Positions 43,766-55,700 of a stretch of 64,000 nt of DNA are shown here, in pieces. This DNA is from Streptomyces puniciscabiei (lineage in GTDB: Bacteria > Actinomycetota > Actinomycetes > Streptomycetales > Streptomycetaceae): the NCBI RefSeq assembly GCF_006715785.1, contig NZ_VFNX01000002.1, positions 930,001-994,000 on the forward strand. The letters run 5' to 3'. Positions within the stretch are counted from its first letter, which is position 1. Each line of letters starts with the position of its first letter. A program made the position numbers and the translations under genes. The notes under the pieces were generated by a model. The model ran no database searches and was not told the origin of the DNA. It saw only the letters and a program-made list of their open reading frames with translations.

Positions 43766-46700
43766 TGCTGCTCCCAGGACCGGAACGCCCTGAGGTGGTC
43801 CGGTGCGACCACGGCCTCCAGGCGCTCGTCGTCCTGGTCACCGCCGCCGAGCGCGGCCACCAGTCGCCGTGCCGGCATGTTGCGCTCCGTGCGCTCCGCC
43901 GTCAGCCGGACCTTCGCGCAGCCCAGTTCCTCGGCACGGTCGGCCAGCCACTGCAACAGGCGTTCCTCGACCCCTCGGCCGAGCGCCCGACAGCTCATCA
44001 GCCAGCCCAGGACATCCAGTTGATCGCCTTCGGCACAGAGCGCGAGCAGCGCGATCTGGCCGTAGTCGCCGAACCGGTCCCGGGCCGCCGCCGTCCACAC
44101 CTCGCCCCGCTGCCGCCACCGGGCGACGTCGCCGCCGTCGGCCGAACGGTGGTGGAGGGTGAACTGGTTGGTGCGACGCACGAGTTGCTCGGCCCGCTGC
44201 ACGTCCGCCTCGGACAACGCCCGGATGTCGACCGCCAGCTGAAGTTGCGCGAGGAACTCCTCGAACCCGGCGGCTTCGCGGACGGCCTCCCGCTCCCGCT
44301 CGTGTGCGTAGAACCGGGATCGCAGCGCGTCCTCGGCGGTCACCGCCGCGGGGACCAGCGGCCACAACCGGCCGAGGAACTCCTCCAGTTCGTCCGCGGA
44401 CGGGCAGGTCACCGAGAGCACCTGCGGCAGCGCGGAGCGCATCTTGGCGATCTCGGCCGGGTTGTCGTCCAGGAACAGGAAGCTGTCCAGACCGAGGTTG
44501 AGTGTGCGTGCGGCCTCGGTCAGGCGGCGCGGCTTCGGTTCCCAGGCGGCCGACAGGACGCTGAAGTGCTCCGCCTTCAGCAGGCTGTCCGGGCGGTCCA
44601 GGACGGCCCGGACCGTGGCCTCGTCGTTGTTGCTGACGAGCGCCAGCAACGCGCCGGCCTCGCGCCACTGCAGCAGCCTGCGCGCGAACAGAGCACGCGG
44701 GCCGGTCAGGTCCACGGCCTCGGGGCCGATCTCGCCGGCGACCCCGCCCCACAGGGTCTCGTCGCCGTCCACCGCGATCACCTTGGGCGCGGGGCGCAGC
44801 GCAGCGCGTACGACCTCGGCGAGCCGCAGTGCCACGGCCGCCTGGAAGGGCGGGGTGAAGGGCAGGTGGGCCAGCCGCTCGGTCCGCTCGTCGAAGCGTT
44901 CCCCGACGGGATGGCGCCGGGTCCAGTCGTCGGGGCCGAGCACGGCGATGCCGGGCAGGCGGTCCAGGTCGGCGGCGACCTCGCGCTCCCACTGCCGCAG
45001 GCGGTCCTCCTGACGGGCGGCGGGCAGGAAACCGACGATCAGCGGCTTGCCGGTGCGTTCGGACAGGGCCTTCAGCGCGGCCGGGTAGGCGGCGCGCAGT
45101 TCGGCGAGCAGCGCGTCGTCGACCGGGCCGAAGCGCTCCAGGTCCACCGCCCGCAGCAGCACCGCACCCACCGCCGTCGAGGGGTCGGCGAAGACGCCCG
45201 AGGGGTCCTGGAGGCTCGCGAGCACGTGGTGGTACGGCGCCTCGGTGATCGACAGTGCGCCGTCCCCGGCCCCGTCCTCGACGGCTGCCGCGCACATCAG
45301 CGGGAGGTTGCCGAGGGCGAAGGTGGCGGCGAGGGCCAGGGACCGGCGAGACGCGGGCGCCGTACCGGCGGGGGCCCGGGTGCCGGCGCGCGCCGGCACC
45401 GCCGGGTTCTCGGCCGTCTCCGCGAGCAGCTTCAGGAACTCCTCGCCCAGCTCGGTGGTGGTCGCGGCGTCCAGGATGTCCAGGTTGTGGTCGAGCCGGA
45501 TGCGTGCCGCGTCCGGGGTCATGGTGATCATGAGGTCGAGATCGGAGTAGCCGGTGCCGGCCGGCAGCACCTCCAGCTGGGCGAGGCGGTGTGAGGAGCG
45601 TACGTAGTTGAAGTAGACCTCGACGAGCGGTGCGTTCTCCCGGTGCAGGCCCTGCCGGGCCAGGATGGCCAGGACGTCGGAGAACATGGCGCCCTTGGCC
45701 AGGAGGTGCTGCAGGCGCGCGTCGGTGCGGTGCAGCACCTCGGCGACCTGTTCGCCTGCGCGGGCCTCGGCCGGGAACGGCACCGGCACGCCGAAGAAGC
45801 CCACCGCGTCGTACGCGTCGGCGTGGATGCGGGTGTCCACGGGCACGGCGAGCACGAACCGCTCCCGTTGCCGCTTTCTTGCCAGCAGCACCGTCAGCGT
45901 GCCGAGGCAGAAGGCGGCGGGAGTGACGGCCAGCCTGCTCGCGGCCGCCGTAACCCGTTCCATCAGCCCGTCGGGAATCGTCACGGTCACGCTGCCGGCC
46001 CGGTACGACCGGGTCGCCGGGCGCGGCCGGGCCAGCTCCAGGTCGAGCCGTTCGCTGCCGTGGAAGCGCTCGCGCCACTCGGCGCCCGCGCCCTCACCGC
46101 CCTGCTGGGCCGCGATCAGCAGGACGACGTCGCGGTTGGTGGCGGTGGCGTCGAGCGGGGTGCCGGACAGTTCCGCGTCGATCTCGCCGGCCACGAGCAG
46201 CAGCGACTGCAGGTCGCTGACCGCGTGGTGGGCGCCGAACACCAGGATCTGGCCGTGCGCACCGCCGTCCAGCAGCTCGAACCGCCACAATGGGGTCCTG
46301 GCCAGGTCGAACGGCGGCTCCAGCAGGGCGCGCAGGCGCTCGGCGGCGTCGAGGGGGCCGTCGACGACCGTGCAGCGCAGCACCTGCTCCGCCGGCTCCC
46401 GGTCCACGCGCAGCTGCCGGACGCCGTCCTCCCCGGTGACGATGGCGGTGCGCAGGGCCGCGTGTCGCGCGACGAGTCGGGTGAGGATGCCGGCGAGCGT
46501 CTCCGGGGTGGTCGGCACGGTCAGCCGTACGGCGAGGCCGATGCCGTGCGCCGCGTCCGGCATGTCCGGCCGGGCGCTGCGCAGCAGTCGTACGACGTCG
46601 CGCGTCGCGGGCCGCCGTTCGGTCTCCGGGACCTCATCCGGGAGTTCGCCGGACTCCTCCTGCGCCACGGCGCCCCGCTCCGGAAGGCCCTCGGCCAGGG

Positions 46701-49700
46701 CCCGGGCGAGGCCGCGGATGTCGGAGGCCGCGAACACGTCCGCTGCCGGGATCTCCACGCCCAGTTCGCGGACGAAGGCGTTGCGCAGGCGCACCAGCAT
46801 GAGGGAGTCGAGGCCCAGTTCCTTCAGGGCCGTGCTCGCCGACACGTCGACCACTCCCCCGGAGACCTCGCCGACCCGGGCCCGGACGTACGCCTCCAGC
46901 CAGGTGGCCCGGTCCTGGTCGGTCGTCGCCGTGAACACCTTCTTGACGAGGTCGTCCGAGGCGGCCGTGCCCGTCGGGACGGTGACCAGGTCGCCCAGGA
47001 TCGGGCGGGTGCGCACGGCGTCGGGGACGAGCGTGAGCATGTCCCGGTCCAGGGCGATCGGCGCGAGCTGGCGGCGGGCGGTGTCCAGCACCCGCTCGAA
47101 CAGCTCGCCGCCCTCCTGCGGAGAGAAGGCGACCAGGCCCGAGCGGCTGGTCTCGGCGGCCCGGGTGCCGGACCCGGCGACCATGCCGACACCGGCCCAG
47201 GCACCCCAGTCCAGGCTCAGCGCCCGGCGTTCGGAGCGGGAGAGGTGGTGTGCCCAGGCGTCGAGGAAGGCGTTCGCCGCCGCGTACGGGCTCTGCCCGG
47301 CCGACCCGAGAAGCCCGGCCGCGGAGGCGAACAGGACCAGGTTCCGGGCCTCCGGGATCAGCTCGGTGAGGAGAGCGGTGCCCAGGACCTTCGGGGCGAG
47401 GACGCGCAGGACGCGGTCGTCGGTCAGGTTCGCCACCGTGGCGTCGTCGAGCACACCGGCCGCGTGCACGACCGTGGCGATCGGGCCGCAGGCGTGCCGT
47501 ACGGCGTCCAGGGCGGCCGTGAGACTCCCCCGGTCGGCAACGTCGGCGCGGGCCAGGTGGACGGTGACTCCCCGTGCTTCGAGACCCGTGATCCAGTTCC
47601 TGGCCTCCGCGTCGGGCGTGCCCCGGCTCATGAGGGCCAGTCGGCGGGCCCCGCGGCGGACCAGCCGCTCGGCGACGACGTGGCCGAGGCCGCCCAGACC
47701 GCCGGTGATCAGGTGCACACCGTCCACGGAGGTCTCACCGTGACCGCCGTCGTCCGGGCGGGTGTGGGCCAGGCGCGGCACCAGGCGGCCGGTGTCGCGC
47801 AGCGCGACGAGCCGTTCGTCGTCGGCGTGCCTGAGCTGGGTCCACAGGGCGTCGACGCCGTCGGTGGGCGGCAGGTCGATCAGCGTGGTCGACAGCTCCG
47901 GGTACTCCTGCGCCACCGTGAGCCCGAAGCCCCAGGCGAGCGCCTGCTGCGGGTTGGTCACCGAGGTGCTGTCACCGGCGGCCTGGCTGCCGCGTACGAC
48001 CACGAACAGGCGCGGAGCCCGGCCCTGCGGACGGGACGCGAGGGCGCGCACCAGGTGCAGGGTGCTCAGGCAGCACAGCCGCGCCGCCTGCTCGGCCGAT
48101 CCTGCGTCGCCGATGGCCGGGGCGTCGAGGGCGGTGAGCTGGACCACCTGCTCGGGCTGTCCGCCCGCGAAGGCCTCCTCCAGCAGCCGGGAAAGGTGGT
48201 CGGGGTCGGCCGGATCGAGGACGTAGCGTCCCGGTCCCTCGACGGCGAAGGTGCTGCCCCTGCGGGCGACCACGTGCGGCACCGAGGTGCCGAGCCGCTC
48301 GCCGAGCGCGTCCGCCACCCCCGTGTCGTCGGCCAGGATCAGCCAGCTGCCCTTCACCGGCGGTTCCTGCGCCACCGGGCGCGGGTGCCAGCGGGTTTCG
48401 AGGAGGGCGCCGTCCAGCGGCGAGAGCGCGGCCAGCCGGAACCCCTCCATCTCCAGGACGAGTTGCCCGTCCTCGTCCCAGATCCTGAGGTCCAGGGTGG
48501 CCATGTCGCCGGACACGGAGCGCAGTTCGCAGCCGGCCCAGGCGGGCGTGGTGCGCAGGCCGGTGAACCGCAGCCGTCCCGCCCCGGCGGGCACGAACGC
48601 CCGGCCCTCGGGCGCGTCCCCGGGCAAGGCGGCGGTGTGGAACGCGGCGTCGAGGACCGCGGGGTGCAGCAGGTGACCTGCGGCGGCCCTGGCGGCCAGT
48701 CGGCCCAGTCCCGTCGAGTTCCCGCGGCGGCCCTGTTCCAGGCCCCGGAAGGCGGGGCCGTAGTCGATGCCGAGGGCGGTCAGCCCGGTGTACACCGCCG
48801 GCAGGTCCACGTCCTGCGTGCACCGCTCACGCATGGTGGCGAGCGGCACCTCGTCGAACCGCACGTCGTCGAACCGCACGTCGTCGGGTCGCACGTCGGC
48901 CGGGGGCTGCTCGCCGGACACCGCGACGCGTCCGCTGACATGACGCTCCCACCGCGGGCGCCGCTCACCGGCGGCAGCGGAGGCGACTGTGAAGGACCGG
49001 AAGCCGTCCCGGGCGGGCCGCAGCACCAGCTGCACCCGTACGGGCCGTTCGGGATCCATCCGCAACGGCTGCGCGAACTCGATGTCGCTCAGGTGGACTT
49101 GGCGCCCGTCCTGCACCGCGGAGGCGGCCTCCAGCACCATGTCGAGGAAGGCGGCGGCGGGCAGCCAGACCTCGCCGTCCACCCGGTGGTCGTTCAGATA
49201 GGCGAAGCGGCTGTCCCGCAGGTCGATGTCGCTCTGGAAGAGGTGCCGGTCGGGCTCGTCGCTGGACTGGACGTGCGTGCCGAGGACCGGTGAGGAGCCC
49301 GTGGCGGCGGCCGGGGCGGGCGTGAGCCAGTGGCGTTCGCGGGCGAAGGCGTACGTCGGCAGATCGACGCGACGGCCATGGGGGAACAGCGCCTGCCAGT
49401 CGGGGGTGTGCCCCGCGACGTACAACTCGCCGACTCCGCGGAGCAGGGCGTCGGGTCCGTCCTGCTGACGGCGCAGCGAGCCGACGCCGGCCACGTCGAT
49501 CCCGGCCTCGGCCGCCACCGCCTCGATGGCGGACAGCAGCGAGGGGTGCGGGCTGAGTTCGACGAAGTAGCGGTAGCCGTCGTCCAGCATCCGCCGGACG
49601 GTGTCGGCGAAACGGACGGGCTGCCTGAGGTTATCGTACCAGTAGTCGGCGTCCAGCCGGTCGCCGGAGACGGGTTCGGCCAGCACCGTCGAGTACAGCG

Positions 49701-52700
49701 GGGTCGACGCCTGCGCGCCCCGGATACCGGAGAAGCGGCCGAGCAACTCCGTGCGCAGAGGTTCCATCAGCGGGGTGTGCGAGGCGAACGGCGTCGACAG
49801 CCGTCGTACGGTGATCCCCTGCTTCTCGAGCCGGCGGCGCAGCTCTGCCAGTGCGTCGGCGGCGCCGGAGACGGCCGTGGAGCCCGCGCTGTTGACCGCG
49901 GCGACGAACAGCCGGTCCGTGTAGGGGGCGAGCAGTTCCTCGACCTGCGCCCGCGGCAGTTCCACCGCGACCATGCCGCCCTGCCCGACCAGCGGGACGA
50001 CGGCCTGGGCCCGACCCGTCACCACGGCCACGGCCTCGTCCAGGCCGAGGGCGCCCACGCTGTAGGCGGCGGCGATCTCGCCCAGGCTGTGCCCGACCAC
50101 GGCGTCCGGGGCCACTCCGAGCTGCCGCCATGCGGCGGCCAGCGCCGCGTTGACGGCGAACAGCACCGGTTGCAGGCACTCGGTCCGGTGGAGCGGGGAG
50201 AACTCCTCCGGTGCCCGCAGCGCGTTGAGCACCGACCAGCCGACGTGCCGCTGGACCGCCTCGTCGATCCGGGTCAGCTCCTCGCGGAACGCCTGGGAAC
50301 CGGCCAGCAACTCCAGGCCCATGCCCGGCCATTGGCCGCCGTGCCCGGAGAAGACGAGGGCCACCTTGCCCGTCTCCTCCTCGCGGGGCGTGGCCGGCTG
50401 CGCCCGTCCGCTGCCCAACGCATCGAGCGCGGCGCGCAGTTCGTCCATGTCGCCCGCCGTGACCGCCGCCCGCCAGGGGAAGTGGCTGCGGTGCCGGGCC
50501 AGGGTGTGGGCGACGTCCGGCAGCGCGGTGTCCCCGGTCAGGTGCCGGGCCAGCCGTGCGGCCTGCCCGCGCAGCGCGGCCTCGCTCCGCCCGGACAGCA
50601 CGAACAGCCGCTTGCCGGCCGGAGGTTCACCTGCGAGGCCGGGCTCCGGCGCGGACGGCGGGGCCTCCTCCACGATCACATGGGCGTTGGTCCCGCTGAT
50701 CCCGAAGGCGCTGACCCCGGCCCGCCGGACGCGCTCCCCCGCCGCCGGCCAGGGCACGGCTTCCTGCAGCAGGTGCAGGCCGCTGCCGTCCCACTCGACG
50801 TGCCGGCTGGGTGTGTCGGCATGGAGGGTGGCCGGCAGCATCTGGTGGCGCAGCGACTGCACCACCTTGATCAGTCCGGCGATGCCCGAGGCGGCCTGCG
50901 TGTGCCCGAGGTTGGACTTGAGCGAGCCCAGGTGCAGCGGGCGGTGCCGGGGGCGGGAGGCACCGAAGACCTGCGCCAGGGCATTGGCCTCGATCGGGTC
51001 GCCCAGCGTCGTGCCCGTGCCGTGCGCCTCCACGCAGTCGATGTCGGCGGGTTCGAGGCCGGACAGCTCCAGGGCCCGCCGGATCACCTGTTCCTGCGCC
51101 GGGCCGTTGGGCGCGGACAGGCCCTGGCTGCGGCCGTCCTGGTTGACGGCCGTGCCGCGCAGCACCGCAAGCACCTCGTCGCCGTCCCGCCGCGCGTCGC
51201 TCAGCCGCTTCAGTACGAGCATGCCGGCGCCCTCGGCCCAGACGGCGCCGTCGGCGTCGTCGGAGAAGGAGCGGCAGCGGCCGGTCGGGGACAGGCCCCG
51301 CAGCCGGCTGAACTCCACGAAGGTCTGCGGGGTCACCATGAGCGTCACACCGCCGGCCAGCGCCAGGTCGCACTCGCCCGACCGCAGTGCCTGCGCCGCC
51401 AGGTGCACCGCGACGAGCGACGAGGAGCACGCCGTGTCCACCGTCAGCGCCGGGCCGTGCAGCCCGAGCGCGTACGCCAGCCGGCCCGAGGCCACGCTGA
51501 GCGCCGACCCGGTGCCGACGTACCCGTCCAGCTGGTCGAGCCGGGAGCCCGACAGGTAGTCGCTGCCGAACATGCCGACGTACACGCCTGTGGTGCTGCC
51601 CGCCAGTCCGGCGGGCACGAGCCCGGCGCGCTCCAGCGCCTCCCAGGCGGTCTCCAGCAGCAGCCGCTGCTGCGGGTCCATGGCGGCGGCCTCCTTCGGG
51701 GTGATGCCGAAGAAGCCCGCGTCGAAGGACTCGATGTCGTCCAGGAAGCCGCCCTCCCGGGCGTACGACTTGCCCGGCGCCTCCGGGTCGGGGTCGTACA
51801 GCGACTCGACGTCCCAGCGGCCGGCCGGGAACGGGCCGACCGCGTCACGGCCCTCGGCGACCAGCCGCCACAGCTCCTCCGGGTCGCCGACGCCGCCCGG
51901 CAGGCGGCAGGCCATGGCCACCAGGGCGACCGGCTCGTCGTGCGCCGCGGTGCGGGTGTGGGGCGCGGCGGGCGCGGGACGGCGGGCGGCGGGCCCGCTC
52001 GTCGCGATCACGGTGGTCAGCAGGTGCTCGGCGAGGCGGGCCGGGGTGGGGTGGTCGAACAGCAGGGTGGCCGGGAGGCGGGTGTCGAGGCGGGCACCGA
52101 TGCGGTTACGGAGCTCCACCGCCGTCACCGAGTCCATGCCGAGGTCACGCAGCGGCTGGTCGGCGCGGACGGACTCCGCCGAGCGCAGACCGAGGGCGCG
52201 GGAGGCCTCCTCGCGGACCAGGGCCAGGACGCGGTCGGCGCGCTCGGCCTCCGGCAGCCGGGCCAGCCGGTCCGCCAGGCCGTCCGCGCCGTCCTGCCCG
52301 GTGCGGGGCGTGGGCAGCAGGGAGCGCCACAGCGCGGCCGCACCGCCGCCCGCGCCGACCGTGGTCTCGCGCAGGCGGGGCAGGTCCAGCGCACAGGCGA
52401 GCAGGTGCGGGGCGTCCCGGCGCAGCGCGAGTTCGACGAGGTCGCGGCCCTGTTCCGGAGTCAGGGCGCGGTGGCCGAGGCGGGCCATCCGCGTCAGGTC
52501 GGCGTGTTCGGCGGCGAGGCCCTCGCCCGCCCAGGCGCCGAAGGAGATCGACACCGCGGGCAGCCCGAAGGCGCGGCGGTGGTGGGCGAGTTGGTCGAGG
52601 AAAGCGTTGGCGGCGGCGTAGTTGGCCTGGCCCGCGTTGCCGACGACACCGGCGGCGGAGGAGACCAGCAGGAACAGGTCGAGCTGCGCGTCCGCGGTGA

Positions 52701-55700
52701 GCCGGTGCAGGTGGGCGGCGCCGTCCACCTTGGGGCTGAGCACCCGCGCGAGTCGTTCGGGGGTCAGCTCGGCGACCACCCCGTCGTCCAGGACGCCGGC
52801 GCAGTGCACGACGCCGCGGAGTTCGCCGGCGACGGCACCGACGATGTCGGCCAGGGCAGCGGCGTCGGCGACGTCGCACGCGGCCACCTCGACCGCGGCG
52901 CCGAGCGCTGTGAGTTCCGCGGTGACCTCGGCGGTGCGCGGGTCGTCGGCTCCGCGCCGGGACGTCAGCAGCAAGCGGGGCACGCCCTGTTCGGCGAGGA
53001 CCCGGGCGATGTGGCGTCCGACGGCGCCGAGGCCTCCGGTGATCAGTACGGTGCCGTCGACGGGTGTCCGTGCAGGGGGCGTGTCGGCGACGCGGGCGGG
53101 CACGAGCCGGGGCACGAGCAAGGTGCCCGCGCGCCCGGCGAGTTCGGGCTCGTCCCGGTGCGCGACGGCGGCGAGCAGGGCAGCCACGGGATCGGTGTCG
53201 TCGAGGTCGAGCAGTGTCAGCCCGAGGTCCGGATGCTCGGCACGGGCGCTGCGGGCCAGACCCCACAGCGTGGACAGGGCAAGGCCCGGCACGGTGTCCC
53301 GGTCCTCGGCCGCGACCGCGCCACGGGTCACCCAGATGGTCCGGGCGGGTGGCTCCGCCTGTGCGGCGAGTGTCTGCAGTTCGGCCAGCGCGGCCTCCGC
53401 CGTCTCCCGTGCGGTGGCGGCCGGTTCGGCGTCCTCGGCCGGTTGTGGCCAGAACCGCACGAGCACCTCGCCACCCGTGTCACGGCACTGGATCCCAGCG
53501 GCTTCGAGGCCGCGCAGGGCCGCGGCGACGTCGGGGTCGGACGGGTCGCCGACGACGGTCCAGGCACCGGTCGGTTTCTCGGCGGGCGGTTCGGGTGCGG
53601 CCGTCCAGGCCACCTCGTACAGGTGCCGCCCGTTGCCCGAACCGCCGGCGAGATCCGCCGGGCTCGCGGCCCGCAGCCGTACCCCCTCCAGTCGGCCCAC
53701 GGGGAAGCCGTCGGCGTCCCACAGCGTCACGTCCAGCGTGGGATCCGTGCCGGCGGCGCCGGTGCGGCGCACGGACACGGTGAGGTCGTCGCCGCCCGGC
53801 GACAGCGCGGCGCGGCCCACGGCGACCGGAAGGAGCACCCGGCCGTCGGAGGCGGCGCCCCCTTCGAGGGCCGCGGCCACGTGCAGCGCGGCGTCCAGCA
53901 GCGCCGGGTGGACCGGGTAGGGGTCGGCCAGGTCGTGGGCCACGGACGGCAGCGTCAGCCGGGCGAGCAGCTCGCCGGCGCCGGTCACCACCGCCTCTCG
54001 TACGCCCTGGAAGGCCGGGCCGTAGCCGAGGCCGAGCCCGGTCAGCCGCTCGTAGGTGTCCGGGCCCCAGGCGGGGTCCGCCGCCTGAGGCCACACCGGC
54101 GGCCGCCCCGCCACCTCGGTCGCCCCGGCCGCCGAGGCGGTGGCGTGCAGGGTCCAGCCGGTGGCCTCCTGGCCGCGCGGGCGGCTGTGCACGGTGATCT
54201 CCGGCGCCGGGCCGGCGGTGACCACCTCGACGGACACCTCCACCGTGCCGGACGCGGGCAGCACGAGGGGTGCGAGCAACAGCAGGTCGGTCACGTCGGC
54301 CGGGTCGTCCGGGCGGGCCACGGCGAGGGCGGCCCGGCACAGCTCCAGCAGGGTCGTGCCGGAGACCACGGTCCGGCCGAACACGGTGTGGTCGGACAGC
54401 CAGTCGGCGATGGCCGGGGACCACTCGTTGCGGAAGGTCCAGCGGGTCTCGTCGGCCGACTGCAACTGGACGCCGAGCAACGGATGCGCGGCACGGTCGA
54501 ACAGGCCGGGGCCGATCGAGGCGGACTCCGGTTCGATCCAGTGGCGCCGGGTGTCCCAGGCGTAGGTCGGCAGGTCCGCCCGGACGGTGTCGGCGACCAG
54601 GCGCGGCCAGTCCAACCGCCGTCCGTGGACGTGCAGTTCGGCGGCGGCGCGGTCCAGGCAGGCGGGTCCGTCCTCGTCGCGGCGGAGGGAGCCGACGGCG
54701 ACCAGCTCGTGGCCGGATTCCTCGCCGATCGTGTGCAGGGCGGTGAGCAGGGACGGATGCGGGCCGAGTTCGACGAAGTGGCGGTAGCCGTCGGCCGCCA
54801 TGCGCTCCACCGCGGGCGCGAAGCGGACGGGTTCGCGCAGGTTGGTGTACCAGTAGTCGGCCTCCAGCTCCTCGGTGACCGGCTCACCGGTCACGGTGGA
54901 GTACCAGACGACCGACGTGGGGTACGTGGTCACGCCGTCGAGCTCGTCGAGGATCGTCGCGCGGACCGGCTCGACGCGGGCGCTGTGCGAGGCGTAGTCG
55001 ACGTCGAGGCGACGGACGAAGACCTGTTCCCGGTCGAGGTCGGCGAGCAGCCCCTCCAGCGGCTCCACGTCACCGGCGATCACGGTCGCCCGGCCACTGT
55101 TCACGGCGGCGACCGAGACCCGGCCGCCGAGACCCTCGAGGCGGGTGACGACCTCGGCGTGCGGCAGGGCGACGACGGCCATGGCGCCGGTGCCGGACAG
55201 CCCGGTCAGGGCCCGGCTGCGCAGGGCGACCACCGCGGCCGCGTCGTTGAGGCTGAGCGCGCCGGCGACGCAGGCCGCGGCCACTTCGCCCTGGCTGTGC
55301 CCGATCACGGCGTCCGGCCGGACGCCACGGGCCCGCCACACCGCGGCCAGGGAGACCATCACCGCGAAGAGCACCGGCTGGACGACGTCCACGCGGTCCA
55401 GGGACGGGGCTCCCGCCTCGCCGCGCAGAACCGCCGCCGCGGACCAGACGGTGAACGGTCGCAGGGCGGCGTCGCAGCGGTCGAGTTCGTCGGCGAACAC
55501 GGGATCGCGTTCGAGCAGGTCACGTGCCATGCCGGCCCACTGGGCGCCCTGGCCGGGGAAGACGAAGGCCACCTTGCCCGCGGGCAGCGTCCGCCGGGGG
55601 CCGGCGGTCGGCCCGGGATCGGGCCGGCCCTCCGCGAGGGCCCGCAGCGCGGTCAGCAGTTCGTCCCGGCCGGCCGCCTGGACGACGGCACGGTGCTCGA

